This document shows, piece by piece, positions 55,957 to 64,000 of a DNA stretch of 64,000 nt (positions are counted from its first letter, which is position 1; each line of letters begins with the position of its first letter). The position numbers were made by a program, and so were the translations under genes. Source of the stretch: Sulfurisoma sp. (GTDB lineage Bacteria; Pseudomonadota; Gammaproteobacteria; Burkholderiales; Rhodocyclaceae); the NCBI GenBank assembly GCA_030691075.1, contig JAUYFI010000063.1, positions 62,001-126,000 on the forward strand, read 5' to 3'. The notes below the pieces were generated by a model that saw only the letters and a program-made list of their open reading frames with translations, had not been told where the DNA came from and made no database searches.

Positions 55957-56421
55957 CTATTTCGCGCGATCCCGGGATGGTGAATACGAAATACGCCCCG
56001 TGATTGGGTTGACCTTTATCGTCCACTCAACATCCCCTGCAATGACTTTCGCGGACAGGCGACACCCGCTGCCATCCGCCCGAAAAACGCAGTTGATGGC
56101 TTCGCCTCGATCGGGGTCGCCCCGTATTTGCGAACCTTCCGGCAATTGATGGAGTAGATTCCCGTCGGCATCCCGCCAACTTCCGTTATCGGGCGCAAGC
56201 ACGCCGTGGAAGGTCCTTCCCTTCAGAATGGCCCCGTCACGGCTGCCGGCGAGCGCCGACGCAAGCCCCTCTATCGCCGACGGCGCGGGCGGCGTTTGTA
56301 AAAGACGCTTCAACGAGGGACCCGCAACGAATGCCGCAATACCCAATATCGTGGTCGTGACCAGCAGTTCCACCATGGTGAAGCCAGCGGTGTCCCGGGG
56401 ACGCGGCGGGTTTGGCGCCAA
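55957..56421 (-). CDS. gspH: Minor pseudopilin GspH-like
   Basis: 154 residues. Leader MAPNPPRPRDTAG|FTMVELLVTTTILGIAAFVAGP with Glu at position 5. The C-terminal beta region (KGRTFHGVLAPDNGSWRDADGNLLHQLPEGSQIRG) is GspH-like. It is on the minus strand with gspG, opposite to I-J-K, 4 bp after gspG. Confidence 0.82.
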   Translation of the reverse strand: MAPNPPRPRDTAGFTMVELLVTTTILGIAAFVAGPSLKRLLQTPPAPSAIEGLASALAGSRDGAILKGRTFHGVLAPDNGSWRDADGNLLHQLPEGSQIRGDPDRGEAINCVFRADGSGCRLSAKVIAGDVEWTIKVNPITGRISYSPSRDRAK

Positions 56422-56425
56422 TTAA

Positions 56426-56836
56426 TTACTCCCAGCTATTGATGTCCGCATCCTCGCCCGTGCCACCAGGGACGCCGTCCACCCCAAGGGATACCAAATC
56501 GTACTCACCGTGCTCGCCCGGGAAGGTATAGGTGTACGCATTGCCCCATGCATCCTTTTCCACCTTCTTTTTCAGGTACGGGCCTCGCCAATTGTTTGCG
56601 GCGCCTTCGTTCTCGGGTTTCGTCCACAAGATCGCCAGCCCCTCCTCCGTCGAGGGATAGCGGCCGACGTCAAGCCTGTAACTGTCAAGCCCGGCCCCAA
56701 TCAGTTCAATCTGGGCGCGGGTGGCCTTGATTTTGGATGATGCCACGTGTCCGAACAACCGGGGACCGACGAGGGTGGTGAGGAGCCCCAATATGACCAT
56801 GACAATCAAAAGCTCGATTAAGGTGAAGCCTTTCAT
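56426..56836 (-). CDS. gspG: Major pseudopilin GspG
   Basis: 136 residues from ATG 56836. Leader MKG|FTLIELLIVMVILGLLTTLVGPRLFG, with Glu at position 5, then the GspG calcium site region DAWGNAYTYTFPGEHGEYDLVSLGVDGVPGGTGEDADINSW and YPSTEEGLAILW. It is the main subunit of the type II pseudopilus. In-frame starts at 56881, 56863 and 56854 (GTG) would lengthen the leader; the short leader is typical. It is the first gene of the minus-strand G-H pair. Confidence 0.92.
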   Translation of the reverse strand: MKGFTLIELLIVMVILGLLTTLVGPRLFGHVASSKIKATRAQIELIGAGLDSYRLDVGRYPSTEEGLAILWTKPENEGAANNWRGPYLKKKVEKDAWGNAYTYTFPGEHGEYDLVSLGVDGVPGGTGEDADINSWE

Positions 56837-56962
56837 GCGGTTCGTTCTTTTCACGGAAAGCATTTGTCGGATCTTTGACAATAGACGGGATTGCGACGTC
56901 TGGCTGGAGAGTTCAGTCAGTGCGAATAATCACACTCTGGAATAACTTTTTTGAACGACGTC

Positions 56963-56991
56963 TTGCGGGCATGCATTGTTTATATCATACT
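56963..56991 (+). promoter_or_regulatory. Weak promoter candidate for the VWA protein gene
   Basis: -35 TTGCGG (56963-56968), 17-bp spacer, -10 CATACT (56986-56991), in the 256-bp divergent gap between gspG and the VWA gene. TTGACA at 56875-56880 has no good -10 at 17 bp. The rest of the gap shows no clear structure. Confidence 0.3.
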
Positions 56992-57092
56992 TCGAAGAAG
57001 GGGCTCGCCTCACTCTGCGTCTGGGTTGGCGTGTTGGTTTGGTGTGTGAGAGCGGGCACGTCGTTCGTTCCATTGTCTTGGAGGTTTGGATC

Positions 57093-58799
57093 ATGAAAAC
57101 CAGAATGTTGTTGGATGGAGGGCTGGTGAGGTTACTGTGTTCCTTCCTGTTTTTCTTCGCAATCTTGGGCGCAAAGTCAGCAACGGCGGCTCCGACGGTA
57201 ACGATCGATCAGCCTGCGGCCAATGCCTCCGTTTCCGTGGATCATGCGACGGTGAGTGGTAGCGCAACGGCGGTGGGTGGTGGCCAGGGCATTGACCTGG
57301 TTCTTGTCATCGACGACTCGGGGAGTTTGACCACTGCCGATCCCACGCGCGAGCGTTTCAATGCGGTGCAGCAGTTGATGAACAGTTTTGCCGCTGGCGC
57401 CAGTGTGAAAGTGGGCTTGGTCTTCTTCGCCAGCAGTGCCTCGACGGCTGTTCAGTTGAGCGATGTTGCCACTTCCGTTGGGGCCATCAATTCGGCCATT
57501 TCATCCCACGGCGGCCCCACGGGTGCCACCGCGATCGGTTCGGGCATTCGCTCCGCGCTGGATGAGTTTACGGCTCGCGGTCGTTCTGGCGCAACGAAAG
57601 TGATCGTTCTTTTCACGGATGGCGATGAGACGATGAGCAGCGATCCCAATGGCGCGGCCACCCTGGCCGCCAGTCAGGGGGTGACGGTCAACGTCGTGGC
57701 CCTGGGTTCGGGCGCGACGTCCGCCAATACCGCCATTGCGACTGCGGGTGGGGGCAGGTTGTTGTCGGCTGCCGACGCCCAGCAATTGTCTGACCTCTTC
57801 CGTAGCGCCCAGTTGGTGGGTATTGCGTCCATCACCGTGACCAATACGACGACGGGTGCCGCAGCTCCGAATGTCTCCGTGACCGCCGGCGCGTATACCG
57901 CTCCCGTCGATCTGGCCACCGGAAGCAATGTTATCGAGGTTGCCGCGACGGATTCCGCGGGCGTGACGACTCGCCAGCAAGTGACCGTCACCCGTCAGGG
58001 CAGTACCGTGACGCCCCCCCCGAGCCGTTCGGTCAAGCTTCGCCCGCAGGTGTTGATGGCGGGTTTCGATCCCATGCTGATTGACATCACGGACACCCAG
58101 TTCAATATTCTGGCCGTTGTTCGTCAGGGCGCGGCGCCGATCCAGAGCGTCAACTTTGGGGACAACACCGGCGGTTTCTCGACAGCCATGAGCCTGTTGG
58201 GTCAGTTGCCCGATGGCGACCTGGTTTATGGCTTGCCCCTAGTGATTCAGCGTGGCGCCGCCGCGGGCCTCACCTTCCCCAACCTGTTCGGCAGTGGGCA
58301 AGGCGAGTACAAGATTACCGTGGTGGATTCCGGTCAGCAAGAACATAGTTTCCCGACTGTCCAGTTTGGCAACAATGTCAATTTGACCAGTTCGACCGGG
58401 GCTTCGTCGGCTGCAGCCTACAATCCGAATTCGTGCCGCAGGCTGAAGCCACAGGTGTTGATGGCCGGCTTCGACCCGACGCTCATCGACTTTGCGGATA
58501 CGCAGTTCAAAGTCAAGGCGATCGTGCGTGCCAGTGCTGCCGCGGCCATACAGTCCGTGACCCTGGCCCAGAATGCCACCAGCTTCGCTCAAGCCATGAG
58601 TCTGGAGTCGACGCTGGCTAACGGCGATTATATCTACTCCATGACGCTTACATTCCCGCGCGGCTCGTTCCCCGCAGGTGCGTTCCGTGATCTGTGGAGT
58701 ACCCAGATGGCCGGTGTATTCCGTGTTGAAGTGACCGATCAGGCGCAGCAAACGCATTCGTTCCCTGCGCTGGGCGGCGGCAATAATCAGTGCATCTGA
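57093..58799 (+). CDS. Exported VWA-domain protein with two copies of a new domain
   Basis: 568 residues from ATG 57093 with GGAGG 10 nt upstream. Signal peptide to about SATAA (residue 31). A short Ig/invasin-like strand region (TVTIDQPAANASVSVDHATVSG) follows, then a VWA domain (about 65-245) with a complete MIDAS: DDSGS (D74), TAIGSG, FTDGDE. A second strand region (about 250-305) leads to two copies (about 313-430 and 449-565) of a domain of about 115 residues with the motifs GFDPMLID or GFDPTLID, IQSV and HSFP. Likely secreted or surface adhesive. The same domain ends the next protein. Confidence 0.88.
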   Translation: MKTRMLLDGGLVRLLCSFLFFFAILGAKSATAAPTVTIDQPAANASVSVDHATVSGSATAVGGGQGIDLVLVIDDSGSLTTADPTRERFNAVQQLMNSFAAGASVKVGLVFFASSASTAVQLSDVATSVGAINSAISSHGGPTGATAIGSGIRSALDEFTARGRSGATKVIVLFTDGDETMSSDPNGAATLAASQGVTVNVVALGSGATSANTAIATAGGGRLLSAADAQQLSDLFRSAQLVGIASITVTNTTTGAAAPNVSVTAGAYTAPVDLATGSNVIEVAATDSAGVTTRQQVTVTRQGSTVTPPPSRSVKLRPQVLMAGFDPMLIDITDTQFNILAVVRQGAAPIQSVNFGDNTGGFSTAMSLLGQLPDGDLVYGLPLVIQRGAAAGLTFPNLFGSGQGEYKITVVDSGQQEHSFPTVQFGNNVNLTSSTGASSAAAYNPNSCRRLKPQVLMAGFDPTLIDFADTQFKVKAIVRASAAAAIQSVTLAQNATSFAQAMSLESTLANGDYIYSMTLTFPRGSFPAGAFRDLWSTQMAGVFRVEVTDQAQQTHSFPALGGGNNQCI

Positions 58800-58820
58800 T
58801 TGCCGACCTTTCTTGATCTT

Positions 58821-58852
58821 CCTTCCCCTTGCATGTTGGTGCGAGGGGAAGG
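58821..58852 (+). terminator. Strong hairpin after the VWA gene
   Basis: A 13-bp stem CCTTCCCCTTGCA / TGCGAGGGGAAGG (one G-T pair) with a 6-nt loop TGTTGG. No T-run follows, so it may be a Rho-dependent or mRNA-stabilising hairpin rather than a full terminator. Confidence 0.5.
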
Positions 58853-58941
58853 ATCGAGTTGGCAGAGTAATGGCCATGTGTAAATCGCGTATCTTGGCCA
58901 TTGCTGTGTCCACACAATGCCGGAAAAAATGGGGGTGCATC

Positions 58942-61593
58942 ATGCTGAATAGAATACTGTCGCTGATTTGTATCGCGCTGGGACTCACGTGCCCCCCCGT
59001 TTGGGCGGTGCCCATTACCTCTTTCCCGGCCACTATTTCTGGCGATGTGTCGCCATACGACCTGATATCTTCCGTTCGTTTGGGTAGTAGTGGTTACTAT
59101 TACTATGCGGATCACTATGAGGTCAACGTCGTGCCAGGGCAACAACTGACCATTAACATGTCTACGACCGACTTCGATGGATATCTGTATGTGCTGGACT
59201 CGGCGGGTCAGGTGCTCGCATCCAACGACGACTACCTGGATACCCGACATTCGCAGGTTATCCATACCGCCGTCAATTCAGGGACGCTCACGATCGAGAC
59301 GACTACATACAGTAGTAACGTCTACTCTGGAAATGGCTCACTCAGTTACGCCGGGTATACGCTGTCCGTCGGGTCGGTGGGAGGCGGGGCCGTGACCACG
59401 CCCACGCTTTCGCTTCCCGCGTCAAGCATGGCGGGCGATTTGGTTGTCACCGATGCCCCTGCCTGGTCCATTATTGGTGCCTACGCTGATCGTTACTTGA
59501 TCAACCTGGCCGCCAGCCAAACGATCGCCATCGATCATCAGTCAGCCAACTTTGACGCGTATCTTTCCGTTTATGATCCGTACGGTACTTGGCAAGTCTC
59601 CAACGACGACTTTGGCGGCACGCTGAATTCCCATATTTCATTCACGGCCCCATTCGCGGGTACTTACACCATTGAAGCAACATCCTTGAGTGCGGGGCGT
59701 ACCGGGGCGTACACGATTTCCGTTGCCGAAAGCACGTCGGCATCGACCCTTTATCCCTCTTTTTATGTCTATCCGAGCTCCGGAGCGGCTCCCCTGTATG
59801 TCTCTTTCTCCAATTCCAGTTACAGCAGCAACTATAACGATCTTTTGTCGTACTACTGGGATTTTGGCAATGGGACAACATCAACCGCTTCAAGCCCCAC
59901 TGCGGCATACCTGCAGGCCGGGACATATAACGTCGTGTTGACCGTCCGCAACCAATTGGGGCAGGCAGCGACTTATTCGGGCGTGGTCACCGCCACTGCG
60001 GCCGCATCCGCGGTGACTGCTTACTTCCAACCTAGCTCCACGACGGCTCAGGCGAATTTGCCAATTACGTTCTACAACGGTTCGTATAGCAGCTATGGGA
60101 TCATTTCTTCCTACACGTGGGAATTCGGCGATGGCCAGTTTTCGACCCTCGCGAACCCAACGCACACGTATGCGACATCCGGTACTTATACGGTTCGCCT
60201 GACTGTCATGGACAGCAACGGACAGGTCGGAACCTCCAGCCAAAGCCTCACCGTACAGGCCAGCACCGCGTCATTCAGTGTCGGATTCCGTCCCAGTTCG
60301 ACGAGCGCCCGAACCGGCGAGGCTGTGACCTTCGTAAACCAGACATACAGCCCGACAGGGGGCTTGTTCTACTATCTCTGGAGCTTCGGCGACGGCACCG
60401 GCGGGAGTGCCGATGCGAGTCCGACGCATCCCTTCAGTCAAGCCGGTGTCTATGTCGTGACGCTTACGGCGACCAACCAGCTTGGCCAAAGCGCATCATC
60501 CAGCCAGACGGTCACCGTCACGGCGGGAGCTACCCTGACGTCGAATTTCAGCTTCTCGGTGAATTCAACCACGACGACGCAGATTGCATTTACCAACAGT
60601 TCGACGAGCAGCAACTCCGCCGATGTGCTTGCCTACTCTTGGGCTTTTGGCGATGGCCAGACGTCTACGGACCGGAATCCGACGCACACCTATAGCCAGG
60701 CCGGCAGCTATACGGTCACGCTTGCCGTGAGCAATACATCGGGTCAAACCGCGACTTCGACGCCCCAGAGCCTTACCGTCACGTCCTCCACGAGCGGTAG
60801 CATCAACGTTACCGGTGTGGTGCGACTTAAGCCGCAGGCGCTGATGGGTGGCTTCGATCCGATGCTGATCGACGTGGCCGACACCAGTTTCAAACTGCTC
60901 GCCATTGTTCGTCCGGGGGCAACTCCGATCCAGTCGGTGCAATTTGGTTCGGGTAGTGGTGGCTTTGCTCAGTCAATGACCTACGCCGGAACGTATGCCA
61001 GCGGCGACCAGCGGTACGAAGCGACACTGACCTTCCCCCGTGGCTCATTCCCCCAATCGGCCGTTTTGGGAGATCTGCTCGGAGGCGATGCCAGTCAGTT
61101 CCGCATGAGTGTTGTCGATAGCGCGCAGCAGCAACACTTCTTCCCGCAAGTGGCTTTTGGCAACACGCCGGCTCTCACCATGCCCATTACTTCTCCGAAT
61201 GGGCAGGTCAGCAGCACCCCGGGAACCGTCAGACTGTCGCCTCAAGTCCTGGCCGCCGGTTTCGATCCGATGTTGATTGATATCCAGGACAGCTCTTTTG
61301 ACTTCGCCGCGATTGTGCGTACCGGGGTTGTGCCCATTCAATCGGTTTCGCTGACGACAAACCAGAGCACCTTTGCCCAGGCAATGAACTTTGTCGAAAC
61401 TCTTCCGAATGGCGACAAGAAGTACAAGGCGACCTTTACCTTCACCCGTGGCGCGTTCGCCGGTCTTGGTGGTCAGAATCTCGCGGGATTGTTCGGTACG
61501 CAGGCCGGCCAGTTCAATGCGACGGTTACCGATCAGGCCCAGCAAACCCATAGCTTCCCGGAAATCCGCTTCGGGAACTATCCTGCCCTGTGA
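58942..61593 (+). CDS. Exported PPC/PKD-repeat protein with two copies of the new domain
   Basis: 883 residues from ATG 58942 (GGGGGTG just upstream). Signal peptide ...LTCPPVWA|VP. Two PPC-like domains (about 30-150 and 160-275; DFDGYLYVLDSAGQVLASNDDYLDT, NFDAYLSVYDPYGTWQVSNDDFGG). Four PKD domains (about 290-660) each with WDFGNG / WEFGDG / WSFGDG / WAFGDG and later Y..AGTY..VLTV. Then two copies (about 626-745 and 763-883) of the GFDPMLID domain also found in the previous gene. No catalytic domain is seen. A Ser/Thr/Tyr-rich surface protein and probable substrate of the adjacent secretion system. Confidence 0.88.
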   Translation: MLNRILSLICIALGLTCPPVWAVPITSFPATISGDVSPYDLISSVRLGSSGYYYYADHYEVNVVPGQQLTINMSTTDFDGYLYVLDSAGQVLASNDDYLDTRHSQVIHTAVNSGTLTIETTTYSSNVYSGNGSLSYAGYTLSVGSVGGGAVTTPTLSLPASSMAGDLVVTDAPAWSIIGAYADRYLINLAASQTIAIDHQSANFDAYLSVYDPYGTWQVSNDDFGGTLNSHISFTAPFAGTYTIEATSLSAGRTGAYTISVAESTSASTLYPSFYVYPSSGAAPLYVSFSNSSYSSNYNDLLSYYWDFGNGTTSTASSPTAAYLQAGTYNVVLTVRNQLGQAATYSGVVTATAAASAVTAYFQPSSTTAQANLPITFYNGSYSSYGIISSYTWEFGDGQFSTLANPTHTYATSGTYTVRLTVMDSNGQVGTSSQSLTVQASTASFSVGFRPSSTSARTGEAVTFVNQTYSPTGGLFYYLWSFGDGTGGSADASPTHPFSQAGVYVVTLTATNQLGQSASSSQTVTVTAGATLTSNFSFSVNSTTTTQIAFTNSSTSSNSADVLAYSWAFGDGQTSTDRNPTHTYSQAGSYTVTLAVSNTSGQTATSTPQSLTVTSSTSGSINVTGVVRLKPQALMGGFDPMLIDVADTSFKLLAIVRPGATPIQSVQFGSGSGGFAQSMTYAGTYASGDQRYEATLTFPRGSFPQSAVLGDLLGGDASQFRMSVVDSAQQQHFFPQVAFGNTPALTMPITSPNGQVSSTPGTVRLSPQVLAAGFDPMLIDIQDSSFDFAAIVRTGVVPIQSVSLTTNQSTFAQAMNFVETLPNGDKKYKATFTFTRGAFAGLGGQNLAGLFGTQAGQFNATVTDQAQQTHSFPEIRFGNYPAL

Positions 61594-61629
61594 CGGTGAC
61601 TCAGCCTTAACCATCACGCCCTGCGTTAC

Positions 61630-61661
61630 AAAAGGATGGCCATCTGGCCATCCTTTTTTTT
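61630..61661 (+). terminator. Intrinsic terminator after the PPC/PKD gene
   Basis: AAAA, stem GGATGGCCA (61634-61642), loop TC, stem TGGCCATCC (61645-61653), then eight T. It ends the VWA/PKD transcription unit. Confidence 0.92.
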
Positions 61662-61678
61662 GAATAGGATATGTTGTT

Positions 61679-62161
61679 ATGAGAATTCGATTCCTGATCG
61701 TCGTTCTGCTCGGTATGCTCATGGCCAGCGGCCAGGCTTTCGCATTTCTGTTTGGAGCGGCGCCCGCCGCGACCGGTACCACCGGGTTGGAACTCTCGGG
61801 CAAAACCATTTGGAGCGAGACCGGTGCCGCCGACGTCACGCTTACCGCGGCTTTCTCAAATTCCGTTTCCGACGAATTTCAGGGTGAATTTCGCCTGATC
61901 GTGATGGTGATGAACGGGGCCATGGATTTCGAGCGAGTCCATATCTCCAAGGTTGGGGACGACGGCGACAAGGCAACCGGTTTTCTGTCGGATCGACTGC
62001 AACTGGCAGGCAAAGCAACCGCTTCACGGCAATATCGAATCCAGTTACCCGATGGATCTCGCGGAAAGATCGTTCAGGTGATGGCTGTCATCTTTGCCAC
62101 GGCCGCCGCGGATGCTCCCCCCCCTGTAGTCGCGCGGGCGGTTTATCCGCTGCCTCAGTAG
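61679..62161 (+). CDS. Small exported protein of unknown function
   Basis: 160 residues with signal peptide MRIRFLIVVLLGMLMASGQAFA|FLF. The mature part has alternating strands (FRLIVMVMNGAMDFERVHISKVGDDG, YRIQLPDGSRGKIVQVMAVIFAT) and a Pro-rich end. No family recognised. It lies between a terminator and the GspL-like gene, so it may be the first gene of the L-M unit. Confidence 0.72.
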   Translation: MRIRFLIVVLLGMLMASGQAFAFLFGAAPAATGTTGLELSGKTIWSETGAADVTLTAAFSNSVSDEFQGEFRLIVMVMNGAMDFERVHISKVGDDGDKATGFLSDRLQLAGKATASRQYRIQLPDGSRGKIVQVMAVIFATAAADAPPPVVARAVYPLPQ

Positions 62162-62239
62162 CCGGGCAAGCCCGACCCAACACGGACAGAGAGCGATTGA
62201 TTCCCCTCCATTTCACCGAGCGCATGCTATCTTTGGCGC

Positions 62240-63493
62240 ATGTTTGACCCGCTTATCCGGCAGGACCGGTATGCTCCCGACTACCTTTTCCTCGTCTCGA
62301 CAGCCAAGTCGCTCGATCTGTTTGCGGTCAAGCAGCAGGTCTTCCGTAACGCCCGTTTACTCTGGCGGGAATCGGTCGAAACGAATGGCCGCCAGTTAAA
62401 CGAGCAAACCCTATACGCGATTACCAGCAAGCATCCGGTCAAGTCCGAGACCGAGGTGGTGCTGGTGGCGCCGCCGGGGACAGGTGGCACGGTGGTGCTT
62501 CCCTCCGTGCCAAACGGCCAACGCAACCGTTCCTGGCTTGAGCGACAACTTTCTCTGGCCCTTCCTTTCCAGCCACAGGAAATTGTCTGGCGGGTCAGGC
62601 ATTGCGAGGGACTGATCGAAATCTTTTGGTTGCCATTGGCCTGGGTTAACTCCGCACAGGACGTGTTGAAAAAAGCGGGTCTGAAGCTTCGAGAGATATA
62701 CCCGCGCGCCGCTCTTTTCAGAAACATCGATGCGTCATCTCCGACGCCGCCATTCATGATCCATGAGGATATCCCGGCCACGGGCGGCGCCCTGTACGGA
62801 TTTGCCGATGGACTTATCCGGCGGACAACAGAACTCCCGATCGATGAGGAACGAGCAAATTCTCAACTCGTCCTCGAACGCCACTCTTTTGAAGCTGTTT
62901 TTGGTCCCGTTGCGCTAAGGTCGGAAACGCTGCCCGGTGGGTCGCACGAACTGTTTGCCTTGTTGTGGACCCTCTGGTCCGATGGGCGCGATGGCATTTC
63001 GATTGACGCGAACCGCTGGCAGGTTTGGCAGCCAATTCTGCGAATCGGGGCAATTATTTCGGTGCTCGGAGGCTTGGCGGCAGCAGGGTTGGTATTGCAT
63101 CTACACTATCTGGAGGACAACCTTCATCAACTCAATCAGGACTATCGCACCTTGGTGCCAGTCCTTGCCCGTTATAAGGAACTCGAGCGTTCGACGCTGC
63201 TTGAACGACGTTTTCTGGCCGCTGCGGCGGAAATGGACCGATCGCCGGTTCCCCACGCCGCGCTTTCAGCGATCACGGCGGCACTTCCCGATACATTCTG
63301 GATCCAAAAGGCGATTTTCCGGGGCGGTATTCTTGAAATCGCGGGCCGCGGCGGCGACAATTCCGCTGTCGTCGATCTGCTAGGCAAGAACCATCTTGTT
63401 GCCACGGCACTGTCGGCTGAGGGAGATGCGTCATCCGACACCTTCCGCGTTGCGGTCAACCTTGGGCCGGCCGAGGGAAAGCAAACCAAATGA
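62240..63493 (+). CDS. gspL: GspL-like inner-membrane assembly protein
   Basis: 417 residues. Cytoplasmic actin-like/PilM-like region (about 1-265, including RSWLERQLSLALPFQPQEIVWRV), one membrane helix (about 272-292, ILRIGAIISVLGGLAAAGLVL), a coiled segment (YLEDNLHQLNQDYRTLVPVLARYKELE) and a periplasmic ferredoxin-like end (PDTFWIQKAIFRGGILEIAGRGGD). This matches GspL, or a PilM-PilN fusion. GspL links the GspE motor to the pseudopilus platform. The stop overlaps the next gene. Confidence 0.78.
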   Translation: MFDPLIRQDRYAPDYLFLVSTAKSLDLFAVKQQVFRNARLLWRESVETNGRQLNEQTLYAITSKHPVKSETEVVLVAPPGTGGTVVLPSVPNGQRNRSWLERQLSLALPFQPQEIVWRVRHCEGLIEIFWLPLAWVNSAQDVLKKAGLKLREIYPRAALFRNIDASSPTPPFMIHEDIPATGGALYGFADGLIRRTTELPIDEERANSQLVLERHSFEAVFGPVALRSETLPGGSHELFALLWTLWSDGRDGISIDANRWQVWQPILRIGAIISVLGGLAAAGLVLHLHYLEDNLHQLNQDYRTLVPVLARYKELERSTLLERRFLAAAAEMDRSPVPHAALSAITAALPDTFWIQKAIFRGGILEIAGRGGDNSAVVDLLGKNHLVATALSAEGDASSDTFRVAVNLGPAEGKQTK

Positions 63494-64000
63494 TGCGGCG
63501 AGAATGGGGGCGCCTGTTGGATCAATTCGGCTTGTGGCCCTTCGGCGTTCTTATCATCGCCGGCCTGTTTTTGGCTATTGGCATCGACTATCTACTGTCC
63601 GAGGTCGATACTCTGACTCAACAAATCGAACAAAAGGAATCGGATATAGCGTCCGCTCGTGGAAAGAAGGAGCGGCTGCCGGCATTGGAGAAGACTCGCG
63701 CGGCAGCCGGAACAGCCTTTTCGGCGCTTTCCTCGCGCCTCGTCCTTGCCGATGATGACAGCGGCTCTGCCGGCGACCGCTTTGCGCAGACACTAAAAAC
63801 CTGGTATTCCAGCCACGGCGTTCGCGAGGCGGTCGTCCTTTCCGTCGGAACCCGAGAGTCCAATGGCATTACTTTTCTCCGTGGCGAGATCCAGGCACAC
63901 ATGTTGATAGAAAACTTATCCACTCTGCTGCAAAGCAAGGTTACGGCGCCTCTTGCACTTCGATTGGCGCAGGCAACAGTCGAAGTCGACGATCAAGCGG
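63490..64000 (+). CDS. gspM: GspM-like protein (partial, runs off right edge)
   Basis: At least 170 residues with no stop before 64000. Short N-terminus, membrane helix (about 12-32, FGLWPFGVLIIAGLFLAIGIDYLL), coiled segment (VDTLTQQIEQKESDIASARGKKERLPALEKTRAAA) and a periplasmic domain, the layout of GspM/PilO. It is coupled to the GspL-like gene (ATGA). ATG 63490 or 63493. GspF and GspD are expected beyond the edge. Confidence 0.75.
   Translation, partial: MMRREWGRLLDQFGLWPFGVLIIAGLFLAIGIDYLLSEVDTLTQQIEQKESDIASARGKKERLPALEKTRAAAGTAFSALSSRLVLADDDSGSAGDRFAQTLKTWYSSHGVREAVVLSVGTRESNGITFLRGEIQAHMLIENLSTLLQSKVTAPLALRLAQATVEVDDQA

Noticed and set aside
57093-61593. Possible PEP-CTERM or LPXTG sorting tails on the large exported proteins
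   Set aside because: Both end in FGN/GGGN-type sequence after the repeated domain, with no PEP motif, C-terminal hydrophobic helix or basic tail.

Overview
The window is GC-rich chromosomal DNA from a betaproteobacterium, most likely a Rhodocyclales-type organism. This is inferred from gene order: a mla lipid-transport operon runs into yadGH-like ABC genes, ibaG, murA, the histidine genes, a HIT gene and tatABC. That order is characteristic of Betaproteobacteria, and phenylacetate/aromatic-CoA genes and CHASE2 sensors are also present. I see no rRNA, tRNA, insertion sequence or CRISPR array. The species cannot be named from the sequence alone.

Layout. 1-2980 (minus): an ExeA/GspA-like AAA+ ATPase cut by the window edge, behind a sigma-54 response regulator. 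3134-8745: mlaFEDACB, an ABC-2 exporter pair and ibaG. 8738-19966: murA, then hisG, hisD, dbpA, inverted hisC, hisBHAFIE, a HIT protein and tatABC. 20124-26349: a DegS-like protease, a Nif3/YbgI protein, an orphan TRAP-type binding protein, msrA, a cold-shock gene with a clear promoter and terminator, a SrkA-type kinase carrying an insertion, and a small membrane protein. 26346-31818: two paralogous phenylacetate-CoA ligases on either side of a VapBC-like toxin-antitoxin pair, an internally deleted paaI, and paaN. 31903-35795: a DUF2889 protein, sucCD, a TerC protein and a decayed ornithine cyclodeaminase gene.

35916-48443 is a tightly packed signalling and secretion block. It holds a CHASE2 Ser/Thr kinase, a PP2C phosphatase, an FHA protein, a CHASE2 adenylate/guanylate cyclase, a metallo-beta-lactamase-fold putative cyclic-nucleotide phosphodiesterase, a cyclic-nucleotide-binding/rhodanese protein, a GspE-like secretion ATPase with an N-terminal GAF domain, and a GAF/HD-GYP protein. 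Synthesis, breakdown and sensing of a cyclic nucleotide, plus a complete phosphorylation set, are thus encoded next to a secretion motor.

48543-64000 looks less codon-biased and holds the matching secretion hardware and probable cargo: a small exported protein, a GNAT gene broken by a ten-T run, a deacetylase with three glycosyltransferase domains, minor pseudopilins I, J and K, oppositely oriented H and G, two large exported proteins (VWA type; PPC/PKD type) that share four copies of an unrecognised domain of about 115 residues, and GspL- and GspM-like proteins running off the right edge. My main hypothesis is a type II secretion-like pseudopilus system under cyclic-nucleotide and Ser/Thr phosphorylation control, with substrates carrying the new domain.

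A modular short repeat is scattered through the window in three length classes. It also lies inside several coding regions (tatB, murA, srkA, the ExeA-like gene, and probably nif3 and the TRAP gene), always in a frame-preserving way.
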